Shown one piece after another: positions 10,041 through 18,868 of a DNA stretch of 64,000 bases. Numbering within the stretch: position 1 is the first letter of the stretch; each line of letters begins with the position of its first letter. The DNA comes from CANJIV01 sp046330225 (GTDB taxonomy: Bacteria; Actinomycetota; Thermoleophilia; Solirubrobacterales; Solirubrobacteraceae). The notes beneath the pieces are model-generated. The model saw only the letters and a program-made list of their open reading frames with translations, did not search any database and had not been told where the DNA came from. Position numbers and translations under genes: made by a program. The stretch is taken from contig JAXLTD010000002.1 of assembly GCA_046330225.1 (NCBI GenBank), forward strand, positions 310,001 through 374,000, written 5' to 3'.

Positions 10041-11153
10041 ATGGCGTCACGATCCGGGGAAGAGCTCAGAGAGCTCGAAGCGCGTCAGGAGCCCCGGCTC
10101 ATCAAGGCGCTCGAGATGGTCGCGCCCGGCACGTCGCTTCGCGAGGGCATCGATCACATCCTTCACGCCCGCACCGGCGGCCTCGTGGTCATCGGGGATT
10201 CCGACGAGCTGGCCTTCCTTTACTCCGGGGGCATCAAGCTCGACGTCGACTACACGCCGTCGCTGCTCTACCAGGTGGCGAAGATGGACGGCGCGATCGT
10301 CCTGAACGCCAACTGCACGAAGATCGTCTGGGCCAACGTGCAGCTCATGCCCGACCCGACGATCCTCTCGCTCGAGACCGGCACCCGGCACCGCACCGCC
10401 GAGCGGGTCTCCAAGCAGACCGATGCCCTCGTCATCGCCTGCTCCCAGCGCCGCGAGGTCGTCTCGCTCTACGTCGACGGCGCGAAGTACATCCTCGTCG
10501 ACATCCCGGTCGTCCTGGCCAAGGCCAACCAGGCGCTCGCGACCCTCGACAAGTACCGCACCCGCCTCGACCAGGTCTCCACGCGGCTCACGGCGCTGGA
10601 GTTCGAGGGCGGGTCCACGCTTCACGACGTCCTCACGGTTCTGCAGCGCGCCGAGCTGGTGACGCGCATGGCCGTCGAGATCGAGCGCTACATCGTCGAG
10701 CTGGGCACCGAAGGGCGCCTGATCGAGATGCAGCTCGACGAGACGATGGTGGGCGTCGCCGCCGACAAGGGCGCGCTCGTCCACGACTACATCGTCGACG
10801 ACACCGAGGAGGGCTACGCCGCCGTCCTCGATCAGCTTGCCCGGCTCCCCCACCAGGACCTGCTCGATTTCGGGCGCCTGGCGGAGCTGCTGGGCTACGA
10901 CCGCAAGCTCAACACGCTGGACTATCCCGTCTCGCCCCGGGGCTACCGCATCCTCGGCCGCATTCCGCGGCTGCCGAAGCTGGTGGTCCAGGAGATCGTG
11001 CGCGAGTTCGGGCGCCTCGACGAGATGCTTGCGGCAACCGACGCCGAGCTCGAGACGGTCGACGGCGTCGGCGAGATCCGGGCGAAGGACATCCGCGAGG
11101 GCCTTCGCCGGTTGCAGGAGATCAACCTCGTGGACCGATACCTGCAGACCTAG
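10041..11153 (+). CDS. disA: DNA integrity scanning protein DisA (diadenylate cyclase)
   Basis: 370 residues. DisA condenses two ATP into the second messenger c-di-AMP and slows when bound to branched DNA. The DAC domain (about 1-150) has both signature motifs: DGA at 83-85 and RHR at 116-118. A linker helical domain is followed by a C-terminal helix-hairpin-helix DNA-binding region (VDGVGEIRAKDIREGL near residue 340). It lies between radA and carD. A c-di-AMP-type riboswitch occurs 34 kb away at 44181, so product and probable receptor are both in this window. TAGAAT 8 nt upstream suggests a leaderless mRNA. Confidence 0.97.
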   Translation: MASRSGEELRELEARQEPRLIKALEMVAPGTSLREGIDHILHARTGGLVVIGDSDELAFLYSGGIKLDVDYTPSLLYQVAKMDGAIVLNANCTKIVWANVQLMPDPTILSLETGTRHRTAERVSKQTDALVIACSQRREVVSLYVDGAKYILVDIPVVLAKANQALATLDKYRTRLDQVSTRLTALEFEGGSTLHDVLTVLQRAELVTRMAVEIERYIVELGTEGRLIEMQLDETMVGVAADKGALVHDYIVDDTEEGYAAVLDQLARLPHQDLLDFGRLAELLGYDRKLNTLDYPVSPRGYRILGRIPRLPKLVVQEIVREFGRLDEMLAATDAELETVDGVGEIRAKDIREGLRRLQEINLVDRYLQT

Positions 11154-11185
11154 CGCACGGTCGCGCTTTCGCGCTGGCCTGGAGA

Positions 11186-11764
11186 ATGGAGGGCACCATC
11201 TCAGACGTCATCGAAGAGCAGCTCGAGGACCTCGTCGTCGAAGTGGAAGTGATCCACTTCGAGATCGGCGACAACGTTGTGTATCCCCACCACGGAGCCG
11301 GAAAGGTCCTCAAGAAGGAATCGAAGGAGATCTTCGGCGAGGAGCGCGAGTACCTCACCATCAAGATCCTGCACAACGACATGACCGTCATGGTCCCGAC
11401 CGAGAACGCCGGCAAGGCCGGCCTCCGGCGGGTCATCGACGAGGAGACCGTCAAGAAGGTTCTGTTCGTGCTCCAGGACGAAGTGTCCGACATGCCGAAG
11501 AACTGGAACCGGCGGTTCAAGCACAACCGCGACAAGATCAAGACCGGCGACATCTACGAGCTGGCCGAAGTGGTCCGGAACCTCGCGATTCGCGAGCAGG
11601 AGAAGGGCCTCTCCACCGGCGAGAAGCAGATGTTCACCCGGGCGAAGAAGATCCTGGCCTCCGAGCTGATGTACGCGCTCGAGATGGGCGAGGAGGAGGC
11701 CGAGGCGCACCTCGACGGTCTCCTGGCCCAATCCGGCGACGAGGCCGTGCTGGCCGCCGGCTAG
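11186..11764 (+). CDS. carD: CarD-family RNA polymerase-binding regulator
   Basis: 192 residues. CarD binds the RNA polymerase beta subunit and stabilises open complexes at rRNA and many other promoters. The N-terminal RNAP-interacting Tudor-like domain is visible from IGDNVVYPHHGAGKV at about residue 27. The C-terminal helical DNA-binding domain contains the WNRRFKHNRDKIKTGD segment. GGAG precedes the ATG. About 25 extra acidic residues at the N-terminus precede the usual CarD start. It occupies the slot held by pilT/yacL between disA and ispD in Bacillus; carD next to ispD is standard in actinobacteria. Confidence 0.95.
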   Translation: MEGTISDVIEEQLEDLVVEVEVIHFEIGDNVVYPHHGAGKVLKKESKEIFGEEREYLTIKILHNDMTVMVPTENAGKAGLRRVIDEETVKKVLFVLQDEVSDMPKNWNRRFKHNRDKIKTGDIYELAEVVRNLAIREQEKGLSTGEKQMFTRAKKILASELMYALEMGEEEAEAHLDGLLAQSGDEAVLAAG

Positions 11765-11776
11765 GACTGAGAGCTC

Positions 11777-12436
11777 GTGGCGGTCGCGATCGTCGTGGCC
11801 GCCGGCAGTGGCGAACGCCTTGGTGCCTCCCGGCCCAAGGCGTTCGTCGTGCTGGCGGGCCGCCCCATGGTCGAGTGGAGCCTCGCGGCGCTGCGGGCCG
11901 TGCCGGCGGTCGCCCAGATCGTCGTGGTGCTTCCGCCGGGCGAGGCGGCGCCGCCGGGCACGCTCGGGGTCCCGGGCGGCGCCCACCGCGCCCAGTCGGT
12001 GCGCGCCGGCGTCCTGGCAGCCGCGGGCGGGGACCCCGTGATCGTCCACGACGCCGCCCGCCCGCTCGCCGAGCCGGCGCTGTTCGAGGCCGCGCTGGCC
12101 GAGCTGGAGGCCTCCGGTGCTGACGGCGTGATCGCCGCCGCCCCGGTGATCGACACCACCAAGCGCGCGTCCGTCGACGGCACCGTGTCCGAGACGCTGC
12201 TGCGCGACGAGCTGTGGGCGGTCCAAACGCCGCAGGTCTTCCGCCGCGCCGCGCTCGAGCGGGCCCTCGACGTGCCCGAGCGGATGCTCGCGAGCGCCAC
12301 CGACGACGCCTCCCTCGTCGAGCGGCAGGGCGGAACCGTGCGCATCGTGCCCGCACCGCGTGAGAACCTGAAGATCACCACGCCACTGGACCTGCAGGTC
12401 GCCGAGCTGCTGCTCGCCGGTCGGCGCGTGCCCTGA
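11777..12436 (+). CDS. ispD: 2-C-methyl-D-erythritol 4-phosphate cytidylyltransferase
   Basis: 219 residues, GTG start 12 nt after carD. It makes CDP-methylerythritol from MEP and CTP, the third step of the non-mevalonate isoprenoid pathway. The nucleotide-binding motif VVAAGSGERLGASRPKAF is at the N-terminus. The VHDAARPL motif is at about residue 93 and the DELWAVQTPQVF motif near residue 145, all in expected order. It is separated from ispF by one PHP-domain gene in the same operon. Confidence 0.95.
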   Translation: MAVAIVVAAGSGERLGASRPKAFVVLAGRPMVEWSLAALRAVPAVAQIVVVLPPGEAAPPGTLGVPGGAHRAQSVRAGVLAAAGGDPVIVHDAARPLAEPALFEAALAELEASGADGVIAAAPVIDTTKRASVDGTVSETLLRDELWAVQTPQVFRRAALERALDVPERMLASATDDASLVERQGGTVRIVPAPRENLKITTPLDLQVAELLLAGRRVP

Positions 12437-12439
12437 CCG

Positions 12440-13282
12440 ATGCTCACCGACTACCACCTCCATCTGCGCCCGGATGACCCGGACACGCCGCCGTCCCGCT
12501 ACTTCACGTCCGAGAACGCCGCCCGCTACCGTGCCGCCGCCACGGCGGCGGGCATCGCCGAGCTCGGGGTGGCTGAGCACATCCACCGCTTCGTCCAGTC
12601 GCTGGACATCTGGGACCACGAGTGGTGGACCACGCAGGCCTTCGACGACGTCGACGCCTACTGCGCCTTCGTGCGCGAGGACACCGACCTGCGGCTCGGG
12701 ATCGAGGCGGACTTCCTGCCGGGCAAGGAGGACCGCATCGCGGCATTCCTCGACGGACGCGACTGGGACTACGTCGTCGGCTCGGTGCATTTCCTCGGCG
12801 CTCAGGCCGTCGATCACGACGGGTGGGACGTGTGGGAGCCGGGTGCCGACCCCGACGTCGTCTGGCAGCGCTACTTCGAGACGCTGGGGGCCGCTGCGGC
12901 CAGCGGGCTCTTCGACATCCTCGCCCATCCGGATCTGGTGAAGATCTGGGGGCGCAGCCGGCCCTGGCCGCACGGCGACCTGCGGCGCTTCTACGACCTG
13001 GCGATCGGCCCGATCGCCGAGTCGGGCATCGCCGTCGAGGTCTCGACGGCCGGCCTGCGCAAGCCGATCGGGGAGCTGTATCCCGATCCGGCCTTCCTGG
13101 CGATGTGCGTCGAGGCTGGCTGCCCGGTGGCGCTCTCCAGCGACGCCCACGTCCCGGAGCAGGTCGGGTACCGCTACGACGAGGCGCTCGCCCTTCTCGC
13201 GGAGGCGGGGGTCACCGAGCTGGCCGTGTTCGAGGGCCGCGAGCGGCGCCTGGCGCCGGTCGGGCCGGCGGAGCGGGTGTGA
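12440..13282 (+). CDS. PHP-domain histidinol-phosphatase-like phosphoesterase
   Basis: 280 residues, ATG 3 nt after the ispD stop codon. The PHP metal site is visible: DYHLHLR at residues 4-10, a VAEHIHRF block near 44, GIEADFLPG near 95, the GSVHF motif near 115, the LAHPD motif near 160 and SSDAH near 233. These are the ligands of the HisK/PHP histidinol-phosphatase family. No other histidine gene is nearby. The position inside the ispD-ispF operon makes a different phosphate substrate possible, so I do not assign hisK. Confidence 0.8.
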   Translation: MLTDYHLHLRPDDPDTPPSRYFTSENAARYRAAATAAGIAELGVAEHIHRFVQSLDIWDHEWWTTQAFDDVDAYCAFVREDTDLRLGIEADFLPGKEDRIAAFLDGRDWDYVVGSVHFLGAQAVDHDGWDVWEPGADPDVVWQRYFETLGAAAASGLFDILAHPDLVKIWGRSRPWPHGDLRRFYDLAIGPIAESGIAVEVSTAGLRKPIGELYPDPAFLAMCVEAGCPVALSSDAHVPEQVGYRYDEALALLAEAGVTELAVFEGRERRLAPVGPAERV

Positions 13283-13764
13283 GCGTCCGGTCCGGCATCG
13301 GCTGGGACGTCCACCAGTTCGCCGCGGGGCGCCCGCTCGTGCTCGGCGGCGTGACGATCCCGTCCGATCGCGGCCTCCTCGGCCACTCCGATGCCGATGT
13401 CCTGGCCCACGCCGTGATGGACGCGCTGCTCGGCGCGGCCGGGCTTGGAGACATCGGCGAGCACTTTCCCGACACGGACCAGCGGTGGCGCGGCGCCGAC
13501 TCGATCGAGCTCCTGCGCGCCGTGGGGGCGCAGGTGCGCGCGGCAGGATTCGAGATCGTGAACGTCGACACCACCGTGCTGATGGAAGCGCCGAAGATCG
13601 GGCCGCACCGCGCGGCGATCCGGGACCGGCTGGCGGACGCGCTCGGCCTCGCCCCCGGCCACGTCAACGTCAAGGCGACGACCGGCGAGGCGATGGGATT
13701 CGTCGGCCGCGGCGAGGGTGCCGCGGCGCTGGCGGTGGCGGCGCTGGCGGACGCGGCCGGCTGA
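13279..13764 (+). CDS. ispF: 2-C-methyl-D-erythritol 2,4-cyclodiphosphate synthase
   Basis: 161 residues. The GTG start overlaps the preceding stop codon (GTGA). It cyclises CDP-ME 2-phosphate with loss of CMP. The zinc ligands are in GWDVHQF (D8, H10), and the GHSDADVLAHAVMDALLGA block, the DIGEHFPDTD motif and the C-terminal KATTGEAMGFVGRGEG motif are all present. The full-length trimer-forming fold is expected. Confidence 0.96.
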   Translation: MSVRSGIGWDVHQFAAGRPLVLGGVTIPSDRGLLGHSDADVLAHAVMDALLGAAGLGDIGEHFPDTDQRWRGADSIELLRAVGAQVRAAGFEIVNVDTTVLMEAPKIGPHRAAIRDRLADALGLAPGHVNVKATTGEAMGFVGRGEGAAALAVAALADAAG

Positions 13765-13790
13765 GCGGCGCCGAAGCGGAGCGCCCGCGC

Positions 13791-14279
13791 TCAGGCCGCG
13801 CGCGAGCGCTCGCGGCGCTCGGCGACGCTGCGGCGCAGCTGTTCGTGCTCGACTTGGCGCTTGAGCTGCAGGAGCGAGCGGCGCAGGTGGCCGCGCACCG
13901 TCGGCGCCGCGACCTGCTCGGCGATCCAGCCCAGCGGCCCGGACCCCGCGATGCCGTAGGACATCCGCAGCGTCACCTTCGTCTTTCCGCCGGGCCGCTC
14001 GCGCAGGCGCCAGCGGCCGCGCTGGTCGATGCCAGTCACCGAGGTCCAGGCCAGGTCGCGCGCCTCGTCGAACTCGACGACCTCGATGAGGCCGCCGACC
14101 TCGGCGGATCCGACCTGGATGAGCATTCGGTAGCGGGCTCCGAGCCCGATGGCGCGGCCGCCGGCGACCTCCCAGCGGGTCACGCCGTGCATGAAGTGGA
14201 GGTAGTGCGCCGGGTCGGCCACGTGCTCCCAGACGAGCGCCGGCGGCGCCGAGATCTCGATCGAGGCCTCGACCCTCAT
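13791..14279 (-). CDS. SRPBCC (START-like/Coq10-type) lipid-binding protein
   Basis: 162 residues. It begins MRVEASIEISAPPALVWEHV, the usual opening of the polyketide cyclase/dehydrase and lipid transport family, and continues through a predicted helix-grip fold to a basic, helical C-terminus. The ATG overlaps the TGA of the acyltransferase gene (ATGA), so the two are co-translated. That pairing suggests a hydrophobic ligand linked to lipid metabolism; ligand and reaction are not evident. Confidence 0.75.
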   Translation of the reverse strand: MRVEASIEISAPPALVWEHVADPAHYLHFMHGVTRWEVAGGRAIGLGARYRMLIQVGSAEVGGLIEVVEFDEARDLAWTSVTGIDQRGRWRLRERPGGKTKVTLRMSYGIAGSGPLGWIAEQVAAPTVRGHLRRSLLQLKRQVEHEQLRRSVAERRERSRAA

Positions 14280-15235
14280 CCGATCACCGGCCAGCGGCGC
14301 TCGGCGGCCAGCGCGTCGAGGGTCTCCTGCATCTGGCGGACGACGTGCTCATAGACCTCGTCGACGTCCGGGTCGGGGCCGAACTCCTCGCGCAGGCGGA
14401 TCGGGGGCAGGACCTCGATCGTGATCTTGGCTGGCAGGGGCAGATGGCCGAGGAAGTCCCCGACGTTCAGGCCCCACGGCACGGCGATCGAGATGGGCAG
14501 GACCTTCAGGCGCAGCGCCTGGTCGAGCCCGAGCGCCCGGGAGAGCCCCATGCCGCGCGAGAGGAAGAGCGCGGTCTCCTGGCCGCCGATCGACACGACC
14601 GGGACGATCGGCACGTCGTGCTCGAGGGCGAGGCGCACGAACCCGTGGCGTCCGTCGAAGTCGACGCGGCCGCTCTCCCAGCTGGGGCGGTGCACCTCGT
14701 GGTCGCCGCCCGGGTACACGAGCAGGGCCGCTCCGGACTTCAGGGCGGTGGCGGCGTTCTCCGGCGAGGCGGCGACGGTGCCGAACCGGCGCAGGAAGCC
14801 GAGCCCCGGGAACGAGAGCACGAGGTTGTGGGCGAGCTGGTAAAAGGGCCGCTCGACGCCGAAGTACGAGGTGAAGGCGAGGGTGAAGACGCCGGTGTCG
14901 GGGGTGAGGTTGCCGCCGGAGTGGTTGCCCACGAGGAGCACCGGGCCGTGGTCGGGCACGTTCCCCATGCCGCGGACCTCGCCCCGGAACCACAGCGACG
15001 CGAGCAGCCACAGCTGGGGAGCGCGCTCACGGATGTAGTCCGGATCGCGCTCGTCGAGGTCGGCCCGCGGGATCCGGTCCTGCACGCGGCGGGCCACGGC
15101 CTCGAGGAGGCGCTCGGCGATCCCCGCGCCGCGGGCCGGCTCGGCCATGGGGTCGGCGCCCCGGCTCGGCGCGGGCTCCTCCGCCGGGCCGTGCCCATTG
15201 CGGGCCGCCAGGCCGTCGGTTCGCGTCGCGCTCAT
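14276..15235 (-). CDS. lysophospholipid/diacylglycerol acyltransferase family protein (LPLAT-MGAT-like)
   Basis: 319 residues. The core motif GNHSGGNLTPDTGVF matches the MGAT-like branch of the PlsC superfamily, where His and Asp are spaced more widely than in HX4D. YPGGDHEVHRPSW is the second conserved block. It is a likely membrane-associated enzyme acylating a glycerolipid or wax-type alcohol. About 45 disordered residues precede the domain. The ATG at 15235 is chosen; TAGACT lies 10 nt upstream. It is followed by an SRPBCC gene with ATGA overlap and preceded by an SCP2-hydrolase gene on the same strand, forming a lipid-related group. Confidence 0.8.
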   Translation of the reverse strand: MSATRTDGLAARNGHGPAEEPAPSRGADPMAEPARGAGIAERLLEAVARRVQDRIPRADLDERDPDYIRERAPQLWLLASLWFRGEVRGMGNVPDHGPVLLVGNHSGGNLTPDTGVFTLAFTSYFGVERPFYQLAHNLVLSFPGLGFLRRFGTVAASPENAATALKSGAALLVYPGGDHEVHRPSWESGRVDFDGRHGFVRLALEHDVPIVPVVSIGGQETALFLSRGMGLSRALGLDQALRLKVLPISIAVPWGLNVGDFLGHLPLPAKITIEVLPPIRLREEFGPDPDVDEVYEHVVRQMQETLDALAAERRWPVIG

Positions 15236-15270
15236 CAGGCCTGGGAGTCTACGCTCGCGCGCCGGCGCGC

Positions 15271-16512
15271 TCAGGCCGCGCGCGGGCCGGCCGGGACGAT
15301 CCCGAGCGCGTCGACGCGGCCAAAGAAGCGCTGCAGCAGCCCGTTGGTCTGCTCGGCCTTCTCGACCTGCGGCACGTGGCCGCAGTCCTCGAGGACGATC
15401 TGCTCCGCCGACGGCAGCCATTCAGCGACATAGCGTGAGAGGGCCGGAGGCACGAGGCGGTCGTGGGTGCCCCACACGAACAGCGCGGGCGGCTGCAGCT
15501 GCGAGAGCCGGGGGTAGAACCCGCCGGTGCCGAACGGATGGTCGAGGTAGATGTTGCGGGCGGAGGTGAGGAAGGCCAGGCGGGCCGCGGGCGAGCGGTA
15601 GACGTTCTCGAACTCGTCGACGACCACGTCGGCGATCGACGGATCGATCGCGCCGGGATCGGCGAACATGCTCCAGAACTGCGAGGCGATCCGCGACCGT
15701 CCGAAGCTGTGCGGGAGCAGGCCCAGCTCCGGGCGGGCCATGCGGACGATCGGCAGGAAGTCTCGGCGCACGAACGCCACGGCCGGAGCCAGGAGGGCGA
15801 GCCCCCCCACGCGCTCGGGCCGCTGCAGGCCCACCTCGATCGCCACCCGTCCGCCCATCGAGTTCCCGACGATGTGGGCGCGCTCGATGCCCAGCTCGTC
15901 CATGAGCGCCAGCACGGCGCGCGCGAAGAACCGGGCGTCGTAGCCGGCCAGGGCGGGCTTGGACGAGGAGCCGAAGCCGGGCAGGTCGATCGCGTGAACA
16001 CGGTGCGTGCGCCGGAGGGCGGCAGCGGTCTCGAAGAACGAGGCCTTCGTGGCGCCGAGGCCGTGGATGAGCAGGACGTCGGGGCCGTGGCCCATCGTCA
16101 GGGTCGAGATGCGGTGGCGCCCGGTGTCCACATCGTGGACGCGCTGGAGCGGGGCCCGGCCGTCCGGGAGCCGGAAGAGGCCCTCGAAGCCGACGGCGAG
16201 ATCGAGGTTCCCGCGCACGGACAGCTCCCGGCGCGAGTACGCCTCCATGGCCGGGTAGTCCCCGCGCCGCAGGGCAAGCCAGGTCTCGGCGCCCGTCCCG
16301 ATCACGACGTCCGGCCGGCGCCGCGTGACGCCCTTGCGCACGCGGGCGCCGTGCTCGGTGGCCCGGACTTCCCAGCTGTGGCCGATGTCGCCCAGGCGCA
16401 GGTGGTAGGTGGCGTCAAAGCCCGGCCGCGCGCCCAGGTACCGCTCGGGCAGCGTGCGGAAGGCGGCCTCGACGTCGGCGAGGCTCCCGGGTCGGGGAGG
16501 CGTTCCAGGCAC
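15271..16512 (-). CDS. SCP2-like domain fused to alpha/beta hydrolase
   Basis: 413 residues from a GTG with TAGGGT 8 nt upstream. The first 125 residues resemble a sterol-carrier (SCP2) domain (TWLALRRGDYPAMEAYSRRE). The rest is an alpha/beta hydrolase: oxyanion region LLIHGLGATKASF, nucleophile elbow GNSMGG, acid in WGTHDRLVPP and His in EDCGHVPQVEKAE. SCP2 domains bind acyl chains or sterols, so the hydrolase probably acts on a hydrophobic ester or thioester; the substrate is unknown. It is upstream of the acyltransferase on the same strand (35-nt gap). Confidence 0.8.
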   Translation of the reverse strand: MPGTPPRPGSLADVEAAFRTLPERYLGARPGFDATYHLRLGDIGHSWEVRATEHGARVRKGVTRRRPDVVIGTGAETWLALRRGDYPAMEAYSRRELSVRGNLDLAVGFEGLFRLPDGRAPLQRVHDVDTGRHRISTLTMGHGPDVLLIHGLGATKASFFETAAALRRTHRVHAIDLPGFGSSSKPALAGYDARFFARAVLALMDELGIERAHIVGNSMGGRVAIEVGLQRPERVGGLALLAPAVAFVRRDFLPIVRMARPELGLLPHSFGRSRIASQFWSMFADPGAIDPSIADVVVDEFENVYRSPAARLAFLTSARNIYLDHPFGTGGFYPRLSQLQPPALFVWGTHDRLVPPALSRYVAEWLPSAEQIVLEDCGHVPQVEKAEQTNGLLQRFFGRVDALGIVPAGPRAA

Positions 16513-16520
16513 CGGCCGGG

Positions 16521-16526
16521 ACCCTA
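16521..16526 (-). promoter_or_regulatory. -10 element of SCP2-hydrolase gene (leaderless type)
   Basis: TAGGGT on the minus strand, 8 nt before the GTG at 16512. Confidence 0.45.
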
Positions 16527-16661
16527 GCGCGGGGCCCGGGCCGATGCGGCGCGCACGGGGCGCCGTCCCGGGCGGCCGCGGGCGCGGCTGGATCGCTCCC
16601 GGCCCGGCAGGCACCGGCGACGGCGCCTCCTTGGCGGGACCTCGCTGCCGAACGACTCATC

Positions 16662-16667
16662 TAGGGT
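16662..16667 (+). promoter_or_regulatory. -10 element of cysS (leaderless type)
   Basis: TAGGGT with 6 nt to the GTG at 16674; no ribosome-binding site. Confidence 0.5.
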
Positions 16668-16673
16668 TGGGGC

Positions 16674-18035
16674 GTGCGCGAGATCACCCTCCACGACACC
16701 CGCACGGGCCGCCGGGTCCCGCTCGCCCCGCGGGATCCCGGGCGCGTCGGGATCTACGCCTGCGGGCCGACCGTCTACGGGCGAATCCACGTCGGGAACG
16801 CCCGCCCCTACGTCGTCTTCGCGCTGTTCAAGCGGTTCCTCGAGCACGAGGGCTACGCGACGACGCTCGTGATCAACGTCACCGATGTGAACGACAAGAT
16901 CTACGCGGCGGCGGCGGCCGAGGGTGTTCCGAGCGCCCGGCTCGCCGAGGAGATGACGGCGAGCTACATCGCCGACACCGACGGGCTCGGGCTCGGGCGG
17001 CCCGATCACGAGCCGCTGGCCACCGCGACGATGCCCGAGATCGTCGCGCTGATTTCCACCCTGATCGAGCGCGGGCACGCCTACGAGTCCGGCGGAGACG
17101 TGTACTTCCGGGTCCGTTCCTACCCTGGCTACGGCGAGCTCTCGCACCGCGACGTCGACGCGATGGACCAGGGGGAGGGGGTCGAGGGAGCCGAGCGCAA
17201 GGAGGATCCGCTCGACTTCGCGCTGTGGAAGGCCGAGAAGCCGGGGGAGGACACCTCCTGGCCATCACCCTGGGGCGCAGGCCGGCCCGGCTGGCACATC
17301 GAGTGCTCCGCGATGGCCGAGAAGCTGCTCGGCGTCGACTTCGACGTTCACGGCGGGGGCGCGGACCTGATCTTCCCCCACCACGAGAACGAGGCGGCCC
17401 AGACGCGGGCGGCCCGCGGGGTGCCGCTCACGCGAATCTGGATGCACAACGGCATGGTCCAGATGGGCGCCGAGAAGATGGCCAAGTCGGTCGGCAACAT
17501 CCGGCTGCTGCACGGGGCCTTGGACGAGTACGGGCGCGACGCGCTGATCATGTACTTCTGCGGCGGCCACTACCGCCAGCCGCTGGCCTTCTCGGCTGAG
17601 CGCCTCGAGGAGGCGACGGCCCGGGTGGCCCGGATCCGCGAGGCGGCCCGGCGCCTCGAGCCGGGCGCGAGCCCGCCCGAGCTCGCAGGGCACCGGGAGG
17701 CCTTCTTCGCCGCGCTGGCCGCGGACTTCAACACGGCCGAAGCCCTGGGCGAGGTGTTCGCCTGGATCCGCGAGGCCAATCGCCGGGCCGAGGCGGGCGC
17801 GGCCACCGGCGACGCCGACCTGCGCGAGATGCTCGGCGTCCTCGGGCTCGACGGCCTCCTCGACGCTCCGGACGGCCCAGGACCGGAGGCCGAGGCGCTC
17901 GCGCTGCTCGCGGAGCGGGATGCCGCGCGGGCGTCACGCGACTTCGCCGAGGCGGACCGCCTGCGTGACGCCCTGGCGGCCCGGGGCTGGGACGTCCGGG
18001 ACGGCCCGGCGGGCTCCGAGCTCGTGCCGCGGTGA
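16674..18035 (+). CDS. cysS: cysteinyl-tRNA synthetase
   Basis: 453 residues, GTG start. Class I synthetase charging tRNA-Cys. The HIGH equivalent is GRIHVGNARP at about residue 37. Zinc-site Cys and His are in CGPTVYG, HIECSAMAEKLL and HHENEAAQ, and the KMSKS equivalent is KMAKSVGN at about residue 268. The C-terminal DALR-type domain is complete. The order cysS-rlmB-sigH that begins here matches Bacillus, without mrnC. Confidence 0.96.
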   Translation: MREITLHDTRTGRRVPLAPRDPGRVGIYACGPTVYGRIHVGNARPYVVFALFKRFLEHEGYATTLVINVTDVNDKIYAAAAAEGVPSARLAEEMTASYIADTDGLGLGRPDHEPLATATMPEIVALISTLIERGHAYESGGDVYFRVRSYPGYGELSHRDVDAMDQGEGVEGAERKEDPLDFALWKAEKPGEDTSWPSPWGAGRPGWHIECSAMAEKLLGVDFDVHGGGADLIFPHHENEAAQTRAARGVPLTRIWMHNGMVQMGAEKMAKSVGNIRLLHGALDEYGRDALIMYFCGGHYRQPLAFSAERLEEATARVARIREAARRLEPGASPPELAGHREAFFAALAADFNTAEALGEVFAWIREANRRAEAGAATGDADLREMLGVLGLDGLLDAPDGPGPEAEALALLAERDAARASRDFAEADRLRDALAARGWDVRDGPAGSELVPR

Positions 18036-18736
18036 TCGTCTACGGCCGCAATGCGGTCCGCGAGGCGCTCGCCGGCCCGCGCGAGGTGCGCCGGATCTGG
18101 GCTGCCCCTGGCGCCGCCAAGGCGCCGTGGCTGGACGGGCGGCGGGTCGAGGCCGCCGATGCGGCGGCGCTGGCCGAGCTGTGCGGGTCCGACGGGCACC
18201 AGGGCCTGTGCGCGGAGGCCGGCCCGTACCGTTACGCCGACCCCGCGGGCCTGCTGGCGGCGCCGGACCCGCTGATCGTGGCGCTCGACGAGGTGCAGGA
18301 CCCGCAGAACCTCGGCGCCGTGTGCCGCACCGCCGAAGCGGTCGGGGCCACCGGCCTCGTGATCCCCGAGCGGCGCTCTGCCGAGGTCACCGGGGCCGTC
18401 TGCAAGGCATCGGCGGGCGCCGTCGAGCACCTCGCGATCGCCCGCGTCCGCAACCTCGCGGACTTCCTCGCCGACGCCAAGGCCGCCGGCTGCTGGTGCT
18501 ACGGCGCAGACGCTGGCGCGCCGACCCCCTACGACACGCCCGATTACGCCGGCGGCGTTGTCGCAGTGCTGGGCTCGGAGGGGCGGGGGCTGCGGCCGCG
18601 GGTCGCCGCCGCGTGCGACGCGCTGGTGTCGCTCCCGCTGCGCGGTCGCATCGGATCCCTCAACGTCTCGGCGACGGCGGCTGCCTGGCTGTACGAGATC
18701 TTGCAGGGCCGAGGCGGTATTGACAGCGCTTCATAA
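18032..18736 (+). CDS. rlmB: 23S rRNA 2'-O-ribose methyltransferase, TrmH/SpoU family
   Basis: 234 residues. The GTG overlaps the cysS stop (GTGA). A short N-terminal substrate-binding domain (VYGRNAVREAL) is followed by the SPOUT knot: DEVQDPQNLGAVCRTAEAVG, VLGSEGRGLRPRV and the terminal LPLRGRIGSLNVSATAAAWL motif, which together bind AdoMet. The family modifies G2251 of 23S rRNA; the exact site here is assumed from family and from the cysS neighbour. Confidence 0.9.
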   Translation: MIVYGRNAVREALAGPREVRRIWAAPGAAKAPWLDGRRVEAADAAALAELCGSDGHQGLCAEAGPYRYADPAGLLAAPDPLIVALDEVQDPQNLGAVCRTAEAVGATGLVIPERRSAEVTGAVCKASAGAVEHLAIARVRNLADFLADAKAAGCWCYGADAGAPTPYDTPDYAGGVVAVLGSEGRGLRPRVAAACDALVSLPLRGRIGSLNVSATAAAWLYEILQGRGGIDSAS

Positions 18737-18773
18737 GTGTGCGAGATTCGCGCCCATCAGTCTTAAGCTGAGG

Positions 18774-18802
18774 TTGAGAATTGGTCTCTCCTCGGATAAG
18801 GA
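18774..18802 (+). promoter_or_regulatory. candidate promoter of the sigH-type gene
   Basis: TTGAGA (18774-18779), 17-nt spacer, TAAGGA (18797-18802). A second -35-like TTGACA at 18720 has only a poor -10 (GAGATT) at 17 nt. The 132-nt gap is markedly AT-richer than the surroundings, so a regulated promoter here is likely even if the exact boxes are uncertain. Confidence 0.45.
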
Positions 18803-18868
18803 TGGCGCCAGGGGAGGAGTGCGCCACGGACGCTCAGGGATCAAGAAATCCCTGGAAAGGGGCAGTCC

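Noticed and set aside
18720..18748. TTGACA at 18720 as the main sigH promoter
   Set aside because: The -10 at 17 nt spacing (GAGATT) is poor. The TTGAGA/TAAGGA pair downstream is somewhat better, so this one was only mentioned.
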